Part shown: positions 1 to 7,893 of the stretch, piece by piece
How the letters are laid out: the number at the start of each line of letters is the position of its first letter
How positions within the stretch are numbered: the first letter of the stretch is position 1
Source: an uncultured Bacteroidales bacterium
Lineage (GTDB): Bacteria; Bacteroidota; Bacteroidia; Bacteroidales; UBA932
Direction of reading: 5' to 3'
Length of the DNA stretch: 41,417 bases
Assembly (NCBI GenBank): GCA_900316045.1
Contig: ONBM01000009.1
Location: forward strand, 1 to 41,417
Made by a program: the position numbers and the translations under genes
Notes under the pieces: model-generated
Database searches by the model: none
Told to the model about the DNA's origin: nothing
What the model saw: the letters and a program-made list of their open reading frames with translations, nothing else

Positions 1-1
1 A

Positions 2-682
2 TTCTGGCATCTCGTGAGACATGCGCCTGAATCTTACTGGCAACTGGGCATCACCCAGTTCTTCTCTTGGGCAGCGTTATTCCTCATGTGGAATTATCTA
101 CAGCCGCTAGTCACAAAGGCCTACGTGGTGGACGGGGTGGTGAATGTCGGTCAGGCTCAGACTTGGACAGGCGTGCTGAACGCTATTTATCCAGTGTCAG
201 CCTGCGTGATTTCATTGGTTCTGACAGGCCTGGCCAATAAATTCGGAAACAAACCTACTTATGCGATATGTTTGTTCTCTGGGGCCTTAGGATATGCACT
301 GCTGGCACTTACTGGCTCTAAAGCCCTCATGGCGGTTGCAATGTTGTTCATCGGCGTGGCTTGGGCTGGTATTCTCGCTATGCCATATTCAATATTCTCC
401 AGGACCATAGATGCTCGCAGCGCAGGTGCCTACATGGGAATATTCAATTTCACGGTTACCATCCCTCAGATTTGCATGGGGTTATGCGGAGGCCTGCTGG
501 TCTCTCTGATCAAGAAAATTGCGTTCGGCGCTGGGCATTTCCAGTCCATTGCCGGAGACGCATCCGCCAAGGCATTGGCAGAGAGCAGGATAGCCGCAGG
601 AATATTCCTAATCGCAGGCTTGTTCATGCTCCTGGCTTCAATCTCCGTTCACTTCGTGAACGACAAGAAATACAATGACTAA
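2..682 (+). CDS. MFS sugar transporter (SLC45-like), C-terminal part, 5' truncated by window edge
   Basis: Inner-membrane permease of the major facilitator superfamily; the resemblance is to the SLC45-like maltose/sucrose transporters of Bacteroidetes. The reading frame is open from base 2 across the window edge, so the GTG at 14 is an internal Val codon, not a start. About 226 residues remain, holding roughly six hydrophobic segments (the C-terminal half of a 12-TM protein). Family-like stretches are the QFFSWAALFLMW segment near the beginning and an AGILAMPYSIFSR stretch in the middle. It lies just ahead of a starch-utilisation locus, so the likely job is importing maltose or maltooligosaccharides from periplasm to cytoplasm. 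Before the IS insertion its stop was only 29 bp from the susC start, so it was probably the promoter-proximal part of the same operon. Substrate is inferred from context. Confidence 0.8.
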   Translation, partial: FWHLVRHAPESYWQLGITQFFSWAALFLMWNYLQPLVTKAYVVDGVVNVGQAQTWTGVLNAIYPVSACVISLVLTGLANKFGNKPTYAICLFSGALGYALLALTGSKALMAVAMLFIGVAWAGILAMPYSIFSRTIDARSAGAYMGIFNFTVTIPQICMGLCGGLLVSLIKKIAFGAGHFQSIAGDASAKALAESRIAAGIFLIAGLFMLLASISVHFVNDKKYND

Positions 683-695
683 TCATATGTTAATA

Positions 696-703
696 ATTAA
701 TTC
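696..703. repeat. Target-site duplication, left copy (ATTAATTC)
   Basis: The 8 bases ATTAATTC directly abut the left end of the insertion sequence and recur exactly at 2180-2187 against the right end. An 8-bp duplication is the size expected for ISL3-family transposition, and its perfect conservation suggests a fairly recent insertion. Confidence 0.92.
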
Positions 704-774
704 GGGGCACTGGTAAAACCATGTGGATTTATTACGCGTAGATGAGTGAAACTCGGTAGAGGAAGAATTCCACA

Positions 775-1740
775 TCAATGACTCCATGAAGCTGTGCTCT
801 GACGGTAGACGAAGTAGTTGACAATCTCCTCTTGTTTCTCGTAGATGGTAGCAGAGACGGTATTGAAGGCATCGTCGTCAAAGTCAGTAACCTTGTTGTA
901 CCACTCCCCGAGGCTCTCCAGTGCAGATTCTCTGGTGGCGTTCTTATTGTTGTAGATCATTCTCAAGGAATGGTTGATGCTATATGCTTGCTGAAGGATC
1001 GGATACCTCTCGAAGAGTATCTTCGCCCGCAATTTCTGCGAATCCGTCCATTTGTCACCAGACTGCGTGAGAAGATATCTGCTCCGGGTCAGCAGCTCGA
1101 TGGGCGTGTCACCGTTTGCCAGCCGCATGGGCTTGTACGCCTCGTTCTTGCGTTTGCGCTTAGCCCCGCGGTTGTCCGTCTTGTCCTCTTTGCGACGCTC
1201 CAGTCGGCGCTCAACGTTGTACTTATGCTGCTCTCGTGCTTCAATGTCTTTCTTGCGCTCCTCGCGCTTCAAACGCACTCGGAGCTCTTGCATGGCATCA
1301 ATGGAGAGCTGCTGCGTATGGAACCGGTCAATGGTGATCATCGCCTTGGGGAAGCATTCCTCAGCTATGGCGTGCATGCTGTCTGAGAAGTCCATCGTGA
1401 TTTCAACGACAAGGTTTCGCTTGGCTTCGTCTATCTTCTTCAGAGCCTCAGATACGGTCTCGGACTTGGTACCCTTGACAAGCGCTATGATAGCGCCTTT
1501 CTGCCCGTGAGCTGCTTTGTTGGAGACGATGGTGTACAACTCGCCCATGGACACGGCCGTCTCGTCTATGCTGATGTGAGTGCCGATGTTCTCAGGGAAT
1601 ATAAGCCAGTCGGCCGCATGCTCGGCCTCCGTCCAGTCACGGTAGCCGCTGAGATGATCCTTGTACGCTCGTTCAAACTGATCGCCTTTGATATGGAAGT
1701 ATTTCTCAAGAGAGCGGGCCGTAATCGGGTATTTGTCCAA
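775..1740 (-). CDS. IS transposase catalytic subunit (DDE_Tnp_ISL3 domain), orfB
   Basis: 321-residue DDE transposase that would carry out strand cleavage and transfer at the IS ends. Visible family features are an SIDETAVSMG stretch near residue 58 (first Asp), an EITMDFSDSM stretch and an ITIDRFHTQQ stretch near residue 136 (second Asp region), a very basic middle segment of about 60 residues rich in Arg/Lys/Glu, and a C-terminal helical part containing the likely catalytic Glu. The frame opens at a TTG (1740) that overlaps the end of orfA by 35 bases in a different frame, so its synthesis probably depends on orfA translation (coupling or frameshifting). No ATG lies nearby upstream in this frame, because a stop codon closes it about 10 bases before the TTG. 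Confidence 0.85.
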   Translation of the reverse strand: MDKYPITARSLEKYFHIKGDQFERAYKDHLSGYRDWTEAEHAADWLIFPENIGTHISIDETAVSMGELYTIVSNKAAHGQKGAIIALVKGTKSETVSEALKKIDEAKRNLVVEITMDFSDSMHAIAEECFPKAMITIDRFHTQQLSIDAMQELRVRLKREERKKDIEAREQHKYNVERRLERRKEDKTDNRGAKRKRKNEAYKPMRLANGDTPIELLTRSRYLLTQSGDKWTDSQKLRAKILFERYPILQQAYSINHSLRMIYNNKNATRESALESLGEWYNKVTDFDDDAFNTVSATIYEKQEEIVNYFVYRQSTASWSH

Positions 1741-2086
1741 GCAACCCTTTTAAAAAAGCCGCAAACTCAACTGAGTAGCGGGTACCTTTCTGGACCAATG
1801 TCCAGTCCGTTCCGATGTTCTCTCCCTGAGGGTCTATCCACCTACGGCGACGCACATGTAGCGTCACCTTATGGTCACGGATGGGAAAGTCACGAATCAG
1901 CATCTCAGGGTAGAAGCCGTTCGGCCGCAGGTCTGTCCGGTTGTCCGGCGTCGCCCTGTCCTCATCAAGATAGATATGGAGCATGTCGCCACCTGACACC
2001 TTCTCCACTTCAACTTTCTTCAACTCGAATGACTCACTCACTTCTGGCGGAAGCACCAGCTTCACTAACTGTACGTATGGATCCAT
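1706..2086 (-). CDS. IS transposase N-terminal region protein, orfA (ISAon1-type)
   Basis: 126-residue small protein, the separate N-terminal DNA-binding part of the two-gene transposase. The ATG at 2086 is chosen because it follows a purine-rich AAGGAAC site and lies about 14 bases downstream of the expected transcription start of a perfect TACCTTTG box; the longer frame from 2119 would begin inside that promoter. Near the C-terminus the mRNA contains a T6A4 run, then GGGTTG, just where the orfB frame becomes open. The protein is rich in charged residues with a run of basic residues (HVRRRRW) in its second half. Annotated homologues are short proteins next to the catalytic gene, so two frames here is a normal design rather than decay. 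Confidence 0.75.
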   Translation of the reverse strand: MDPYVQLVKLVLPPEVSESFELKKVEVEKVSGGDMLHIYLDEDRATPDNRTDLRPNGFYPEMLIRDFPIRDHKVTLHVRRRRWIDPQGENIGTDWTLVQKGTRYSVEFAAFLKGLLGQIPDYGPLS

Positions 2087-2107
2087 ATTCTTGTTCCTTG
2101 GGTGGTG

Positions 2108-2115
2108 CAAAGGTA
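2108..2115 (-). promoter_or_regulatory. -7 box of the transposase promoter
   Basis: Read on the minus strand the bases are TACCTTTG, a perfect match to the Bacteroidetes -7 consensus TAnnTTTG. A TTG lies 17 bp upstream as a possible -33 element. It faces into the IS, away from susC, so it does not drive the starch operon. Confidence 0.6.
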
Positions 2116-2179
2116 ACAAAGAATATTCAATTCAAGCGGTGAAAGCGTTAAATTATCCACATGGATTTGCTAGTGCGCC

Positions 2180-2187
2180 ATTAATTC
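2180..2187. repeat. Target-site duplication, right copy (ATTAATTC)
   Basis: Exact second copy of the 8-bp duplication, abutting the right IS end. Only 8 further bases separate it from the susC ATG, so the IS landed almost on the start codon and displaced all native upstream sequence. Confidence 0.92.
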
Positions 2188-2195
2188 TTAATCTA

Positions 2196-5162
2196 ATGAA
2201 AAGAATATTGACCCTATTGGGAATAATATTAGCGTTTTCCCTTTCTCTGTCCGCGCAAGGCGGATACCAGGTCAAAGGTACAGTGGTCGATGCCACGGGG
2301 CCTGTGATCGGAGCTACCGTCATGGAAGCCGGCACCAGCAATGGAGTCTCGACCGACATCGACGGGAACTACGTCCTTATCGTTTCCAGCGCAAACGCCT
2401 CAGTGCAGTTCAGCTGCGTCGGCTACGTCTCGCAATCCTTCAAGGCATCTCAGGTGCCCGCAAGAGTGACTCTTGCAGAAGACGCCCAGATGCTTCAGGA
2501 CGTCGTTGTCATCGGTTACGGCACAGTCAAGAAGACAGACATGACTGGTTCCGTCACCACGGTGAAGGCAGATGAGATAAACAAAGGCGTGATTTCTACG
2601 CCGGCAGACATGCTTAGAGGCAAGTCGGCCGGCGTAGTCGTTACTTCCGGAAGCGGTCAGCCAGGTTCCGGAGCTACCATCCGAATCCGTGGCGGTTCTT
2701 CTTTGAAGGCGAACAACAACCCTCTGGTAGTGATCGATGGCCTGCCTGTGAGCGATGAAAGCATCACCGGAATGTCCGACCCCCTTTCAACGATCAACCC
2801 AGACGACATTGAAAGCTTTTCCGTCCTCAAGGATGCTTCGGCAACAGCCATCTACGGGTCCAGGGCATCGAACGGCGTGATCGTCATTACCACCAAGAAA
2901 GGTTCCGGAAACAACATTCCAAGCATTGACGCGAGCTTCTCCACTTCAATCAGCCATGTTTCCGATTACGTTGACGTACTGGACGCATCGCAGATAAAGA
3001 ATCTCATTTCCACCCGTCTCGGAACCGATTCAGATGCTTACAAGGCTCTGGGTTCTTCAGATACCGACTGGCAGAAAGAAATTTACCAGATCGCGCCTAC
3101 ATACGAGGGAAACCTGAGCGTCAAAGGGAAATTCTCTGCCGGAAAGGCTTTCACTCTGCCTTACCGTGTTTCCGGAGGTTATCTGTCGCAGGAAGGAGTG
3201 CTCAAAACCTCCAAAATGAACAGGGGGACCCTCTCACTCAACCTTACCCCGACGTTTTTCGACAACCACCTTACCGTCAATCTGAATGGGAAGGGCGTTT
3301 ATTCCAAGAACTGGTTCGCTAACCAGGATGCCATTGGGGCAGCGATTCACATGGACCCTACGCGTCCGATCTACGATGCCAGTTCGGCAGGCAACCATGG
3401 ATATTCAATATGGCGCGACCTCAGCGGAAACGTAAACACCATGGCGACCATGAACCCTATTGCCCTCCTCGAAGAAAAAGATGACCAGTCTACTGTCAAG
3501 CGTTTCATCGGGAATGCCCAGTTCGACTATAAAGTGCATGGCTTCGAAGACCTTAGGTTCAACCTCAACCTCGGCCTCGATTTCGTGAAGAGCGATGGCT
3601 GGAATGAATCCCCTCAGGGTTCCGAGCAGTCCTACCATAGCACTGCTCAGTCAGGATCTGGTTATCACACAGACTACACCTTCATGCGCCGCGACCAGAC
3701 TCTCGAAGTCTATGCTGCTTACAACCATGATTTCGGCAAGCATCACGTTGACCTGATGGGTGGTTACTCATGGCAGCATTTCTGGCACAAATCCACGAAC
3801 TATCAGTATAAGCTCACCGACGGCAGCGTGCTGGACAACACTCCAGGGCGGTCTGAATATTACCTTATTTCTTTCTTCGGCAGAGCCAACTATGGCTACG
3901 ACAGCAGATACCTTCTCACGGCCACCATCCGTCGGGACGGCACCTCCAGGTTCCAGAACCACAAATGGGGCATATTCCCTTCCGTAGCATTCGCATGGAA
4001 CGTAAAGAACGAGTCTTTCTTGAAGAGCGATCCGAACATATCCACGCTGAAACTTCGCCTAAGCTGGGGACAGACCGGCCAGCAAGATATCGGAGCAGGA
4101 GACTATCCTTCATTCGCTACCTATTATAGCAACCTGATTGGAAGTTACTATTATTTCGGGAACACTTTGGTCAATCCGATCACAGCCCTGGGCTACAACG
4201 CCGACCTCAAATGGGAGACCACCACTACCTACAATGCTGGAATAGACTTCGGCTTCTTCGATGACAGGCTGACTCTTTCCCTGGATGGCTATTATCGCAA
4301 GACCACCGACCTGCTCAACTACATCCCAGTAGCTGCGATGTCGAATCTTACGAACTACCTGAATTCCAACATTGGAGACCTTGAGAACAAAGGTTTCGAG
4401 GCAGATGTGAACGGCATCATAATCAGCAAGGCGGACATGAGCCTTACGGTCGGCGCGAACGTCGCCTACAATCGCAACGAAATCACCAAACTGACAGCCT
4501 CGGCAAGCGATAAGACCGGCGTCGCCGTCGGAGGAATCTCCGGCGGAACCGGAAATAATGTCCAGATGCATCAGGTGGGCTATCCTGCATACGCCTACTA
4601 CGTTTATCAGCAGGTATATGACGAGAATGACAATCCAATCTTTGGCGAATATGTAGACCGCAATGGAAATGGGACCATCGATGCTGACGACATGTATTTC
4701 TTCCACAAGCCATCCCCTGACTGGACGCTAGGCATGAACATCAACTTCACTTACGGGAGATGGACAGCAGCTCTCTCCGGCCATGGCAGTTTCGGCAACT
4801 GGAACTACTACAACGTGGCTTCCGACAATGAAGCCCTTTCCGACCTATGGGTGAACAGCTTCGTCTCAAACAGGCTTTCCTCCTGCACCAAGACGAATTT
4901 CGAGACTGCCGAATATCTCTCAGACTACTATGTGAGAGACGCCTCATTCTTCAAGCTGGACAACTTCACCATCGGGTACACATTCCCTAAACTGTTCTCA
5001 GCCGCAAAACGCAATGTCGCCCTCAACATCTACGGCACAGTGCAGAACATCTACACTATCACCGGATACGACGGCCTAGACCCTGAAATTTTCCAGGGCA
5101 TCGATGGCAACTTCTACCCACGTCCTAGAACTTACACGCTTGGAATAAAACTTAACTTCTAA
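2196..5162 (+). CDS. susC: SusC/RagA-family TonB-dependent outer-membrane transporter
   Basis: 988-residue outer-membrane channel that works with SusD to import starch oligosaccharides using TonB energy. From the N-terminus: a Sec signal peptide ending in LSLSAQG, a CarboxypepD_reg-like domain (about 25-95, GTVVDATGPVIGATV), the SusC signature LQDVVVIGYGTVKK, the plug domain (roughly 110-230), then the beta-barrel ending in the usual aromatic C-terminus (GIKLNF). The start is the ATG at 2196, directly before the signal peptide; longer frames run backwards into the IS and are not credible. The leader left after IS insertion is A/T-rich with no Shine-Dalgarno site. susD follows after 5 bp. Family assignment is firm; starch specificity comes from the neighbouring amylases. 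Confidence 0.96.
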   Translation: MKRILTLLGIILAFSLSLSAQGGYQVKGTVVDATGPVIGATVMEAGTSNGVSTDIDGNYVLIVSSANASVQFSCVGYVSQSFKASQVPARVTLAEDAQMLQDVVVIGYGTVKKTDMTGSVTTVKADEINKGVISTPADMLRGKSAGVVVTSGSGQPGSGATIRIRGGSSLKANNNPLVVIDGLPVSDESITGMSDPLSTINPDDIESFSVLKDASATAIYGSRASNGVIVITTKKGSGNNIPSIDASFSTSISHVSDYVDVLDASQIKNLISTRLGTDSDAYKALGSSDTDWQKEIYQIAPTYEGNLSVKGKFSAGKAFTLPYRVSGGYLSQEGVLKTSKMNRGTLSLNLTPTFFDNHLTVNLNGKGVYSKNWFANQDAIGAAIHMDPTRPIYDASSAGNHGYSIWRDLSGNVNTMATMNPIALLEEKDDQSTVKRFIGNAQFDYKVHGFEDLRFNLNLGLDFVKSDGWNESPQGSEQSYHSTAQSGSGYHTDYTFMRRDQTLEVYAAYNHDFGKHHVDLMGGYSWQHFWHKSTNYQYKLTDGSVLDNTPGRSEYYLISFFGRANYGYDSRYLLTATIRRDGTSRFQNHKWGIFPSVAFAWNVKNESFLKSDPNISTLKLRLSWGQTGQQDIGAGDYPSFATYYSNLIGSYYYFGNTLVNPITALGYNADLKWETTTTYNAGIDFGFFDDRLTLSLDGYYRKTTDLLNYIPVAAMSNLTNYLNSNIGDLENKGFEADVNGIIISKADMSLTVGANVAYNRNEITKLTASASDKTGVAVGGISGGTGNNVQMHQVGYPAYAYYVYQQVYDENDNPIFGEYVDRNGNGTIDADDMYFFHKPSPDWTLGMNINFTYGRWTAALSGHGSFGNWNYYNVASDNEALSDLWVNSFVSNRLSSCTKTNFETAEYLSDYYVRDASFFKLDNFTIGYTFPKLFSAAKRNVALNIYGTVQNIYTITGYDGLDPEIFQGIDGNFYPRPRTYTLGIKLNF

Positions 5163-5167
5163 TATTA

Positions 5168-6724
5168 ATGAATATGAAAACAATAAGATATATTCTTGGT
5201 GCCTTTGCAGTTACGGCCGTCCTTGGACTTGCCTCATGCGTCGGCGATCTGGACGTAACTCCTATCGACCCGAACATGAACACTTCCGACAAAGCCCTGA
5301 GCACAGAGGCTGATTTCACGAACTTCCTTGCAGGAATATACGCTGGTTATGCCACCTCAGGATACAAGGGGCCGAACAATGACCCTTCCATTTCCGGGCT
5401 CAACGGTGGAGCAAGCCAGTACGTCAGGGGCCTGTACACGATGCAGGAACTGCCTACCGATGAATCCATGTGCAGCTGGAACGACCAGACAATAAAGGAA
5501 TTCCACAGATTCAACTGGACAACTTCCGACGTGTTCATCTACGCATTCTACTCCAGGCTTTGCTACCAGATTTCCATGTGCAACGAGTTCATCCGCCAGG
5601 CCAATGCTACTTCCGTCAGCCTGAACGCAAAGGCCCAGATGATCGACGAGGCGAGAACCCTTCGAGCCTTGAGTTACTACCATGGAATCGACGTGTTCGG
5701 AAACATGCCGTTCGCTGATGAGAGCATGAGCGTTGGCGCCGAGAGGCCGGAACAGATTTCAAGGGCCGCCCTTTACGGCTGGCTTGAGACAGAACTCACG
5801 GACCTCATAGCCAACGGGCATATTCCTTCGGCCCGCGGCGCCGAATACGGAAGAGTCGACAAGGGGGTAGCACAGATGATTCTTGCCAAGCTTTACCTGA
5901 ATGCCGAAGTCTATACAGGTACAGCGGCATGGGACAAATGCGCTACGGTCCTGAAAGCAATAATGAGCGAAGGCTATTCGCTGCACGACAATTACCAGGA
6001 ACTTTTCCTCGCCGACAACGAGCAGTGCACCGACGAGATAATGTTCGCGATAGAACAAGACGGGGTGAACACTCAGAGCTATGGCGTCACGAACTATATA
6101 ATATTCGCCTCGACAGGAGGAGAAATGGATCCTGCTTCCGTAGGCATTTCTTCAGGCTGGGGCGGATTGAGATCCACCAACGCTTTCGTAAGCAAATTCG
6201 CCAGCGATGATGCCCGCAGGCTCTTCTTCGAAGGCGGCACTAATGGCGGCCCGGTGACCGACGACGGGAACTTCAAGGCAGGGGGCTATCCTTGCATGAA
6301 ATTCAAGAACATAAACAGCGACGGAACTGCTGGCAAGGCTGCTGGCTTCGTTGACACAGATTTCCCTGTGTTCCGCTATGCTGATGCGTTGCTGATGTAT
6401 GCCGAGTGCGCCCTCCATGGGGCAGCGACGGCAAGCGAAGGGCTAGACGCGATAAACCAGGTCAGGACGAGGGCAGGTCTAGCGAACATCACTGAACTGA
6501 ATTCCAACACAATCATCGACGAGAGGGGAAGGGAGCTTTACCAAGAATGCTGGAGGCGCTCCGATCTCGTCAGATTCGGAATGTTCACCACGGACACCTA
6601 CCTGTGGGATTACAAGGGCGGGGTCACAGACGGCAGGTCGGTAGACTCTCACCTGAACCTCTACCCTATCCCTACGCAGGATATGATCAGCAACGATAAA
6701 CTCGTGCAGAACCCAGGATACTAG
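5168..6724 (+). CDS. susD: SusD/RagB-family starch-binding lipoprotein
   Basis: 518-residue cell-surface lipoprotein that forms a lid over SusC and captures glycan. The signal peptide ends in a lipobox GLASC (Cys24), followed by a DLD acidic stretch compatible with surface export in Bacteroidetes. The body shows the TPR-like helices of SusD (AQMIDEARTLRALSYYHGID, near 155-175) and a conserved C-terminal part in which INQVRTRAGL and an ERGRELYQE-WRR-DLVRFG motif are clear. Two in-frame start codons (5168 and 5174) lie in the string ATGAATATG; the first is given. The gene is 5 bp behind susC and 18 bp ahead of susE, so it is co-transcribed. Confidence 0.95.
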   Translation: MNMKTIRYILGAFAVTAVLGLASCVGDLDVTPIDPNMNTSDKALSTEADFTNFLAGIYAGYATSGYKGPNNDPSISGLNGGASQYVRGLYTMQELPTDESMCSWNDQTIKEFHRFNWTTSDVFIYAFYSRLCYQISMCNEFIRQANATSVSLNAKAQMIDEARTLRALSYYHGIDVFGNMPFADESMSVGAERPEQISRAALYGWLETELTDLIANGHIPSARGAEYGRVDKGVAQMILAKLYLNAEVYTGTAAWDKCATVLKAIMSEGYSLHDNYQELFLADNEQCTDEIMFAIEQDGVNTQSYGVTNYIIFASTGGEMDPASVGISSGWGGLRSTNAFVSKFASDDARRLFFEGGTNGGPVTDDGNFKAGGYPCMKFKNINSDGTAGKAAGFVDTDFPVFRYADALLMYAECALHGAATASEGLDAINQVRTRAGLANITELNSNTIIDERGRELYQECWRRSDLVRFGMFTTDTYLWDYKGGVTDGRSVDSHLNLYPIPTQDMISNDKLVQNPGY

Positions 6725-6742
6725 CAGATAAATTGAGAATCA

Positions 6743-7885
6743 ATGAATATGAAAAATATTAAAATACTTTGGGCAATGGCGCTTGGGCTACTCACTTTCG
6801 CAAGCTGCGACGATGAGCCCCACGCCTTCTACGCAGACCCTACGGAATTCGTCTTGAACACTCCAGCCTACGTGAACGGGGTATACGACCTGGAAAATTC
6901 CAAATCGATGGAACTGAGCTGCTCACAGCCGGACTACGGATTCACAGCCGCTACGACATATTCAGTTCAGGTGTCCCTGAACAACAATTTCACGGATGAG
7001 GGTTCCTACGCCACCCTGCCTTCCACCTATACCAAGGCTAAGATGTCCGTGGCTGCGGACGAACTGGCAGAGGCTCTGACGGCTCTTTCTACGGCAGATC
7101 CAGAGGCATTCCCTTACAACACGCCTCTCTACGTCAGGCTGAAGGCTCAACTGACGAAAAGCGGCAAGGGTGAGATATACTCGAATATAGTCAGCATTCC
7201 TAACGTCCGTCTCTACTACGCTCTACCAGCAGTCGTTCCTCCGACAAGCCTCTACCTGATTGGGTCGCACTGCAATTGGGAGTGGGATGCTGCCATCAGC
7301 ATGATTCCGACTTACGATAACAATGGGACATTCTGGCATCTGCTCTATGTTGATGCAGGCGGAAGCATGAAGTTCAACTGGGAGAAAGACTGGAACGGCA
7401 ACGAAGTCGGCTTCGCAGGAATCGACGGGCATTACTCCGACAATGCTGGCGCCGGCATCGGATCGACCGATGATGGCAACATCAGAATCACAAAAGCCGG
7501 CTGGTACCTGTTAGTAATTCGTACCGCAGTCGCAGGACGAGGCTATCAGTTCTCGCTGGAGGTCAACAAGCCGAACGTCTATCTGTTCGGAAGCACCAAG
7601 GGCGGGACTAACGCCTGGGCCGCAGACGACGACGGACTGTTCACGGTTCCGGATTCCAAGGACGGAGAATTCGTATCTCCGGCATTTGCCGCAGACGCCG
7701 ACCCTGAATCAGGCGTAAGAGCCTGCGTAATCATAGATGGCGAAGACTGGTGGCACTCAGAATTCATGGTAATCAACGGCAAGCTCGCTTATAGAGCGAC
7801 AGGCGGAGACCAGGAACGCATCACAGGCAATGCAGGACAGCGTCTTTACATCAATTTCACAAATGAGACCGGTCACATAAATTAG
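6743..7885 (+). CDS. susE: SusE-like outer-membrane starch-binding lipoprotein
   Basis: 380-residue surface lipoprotein predicted to hold starch near the SusCD transporter. It has a lipobox TFASC (Cys22) followed by DDE, an acidic surface-export-like signal; an N-terminal Ig-like SusE domain (about 35-150, beginning EFVLNTPAYVNGVYD); and two C-terminal carbohydrate-binding modules, the first starting SLYLIGSHCNWEWD (near 168) and the second NVYLFGSTKGG (near 275). The aromatic residues W176, W178 and the WEKDWNG stretch fit a glucan-binding platform. It ends about as expected for SusE and is followed after 8 bp by the SusF-like gene. The start string is again ATGAATATG. Confidence 0.85.
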   Translation: MNMKNIKILWAMALGLLTFASCDDEPHAFYADPTEFVLNTPAYVNGVYDLENSKSMELSCSQPDYGFTAATTYSVQVSLNNNFTDEGSYATLPSTYTKAKMSVAADELAEALTALSTADPEAFPYNTPLYVRLKAQLTKSGKGEIYSNIVSIPNVRLYYALPAVVPPTSLYLIGSHCNWEWDAAISMIPTYDNNGTFWHLLYVDAGGSMKFNWEKDWNGNEVGFAGIDGHYSDNAGAGIGSTDDGNIRITKAGWYLLVIRTAVAGRGYQFSLEVNKPNVYLFGSTKGGTNAWAADDDGLFTVPDSKDGEFVSPAFAADADPESGVRACVIIDGEDWWHSEFMVINGKLAYRATGGDQERITGNAGQRLYINFTNETGHIN

Positions 7886-7893
7886 ATTCTGTC

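Larger units (their letters stand above)
704..2179 (-). mobile_element. ISL3-like insertion sequence (ISAon1-type), complete, 1476 bp
   Basis: The element has imperfect terminal inverted repeats at 704-728 and 2155-2179, matching at 21 of 25 positions; the left end begins GGGGCACTGGTAAAACCATG and the right end, read inward, begins GGCGCACTAGCAAATCCATG. Both ends start with GG, as in ISL3-type elements, and the element is bracketed by the 8-bp direct repeat ATTAATTC. It encodes two overlapping minus-strand frames, a small N-terminal protein and the DDE catalytic protein, the two-gene layout annotated as ISAon1-type in Bacteroidales. Ends, duplication and both frames look intact, so it may still be active. 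It sits between the MFS gene and susC. Confidence 0.93.

Noticed and set aside
1983..2195. Longer SusC start inside the IS
   Set aside because: The added residues are IS sequence and would bury the signal peptide; the ATG at 2196 fits the family.
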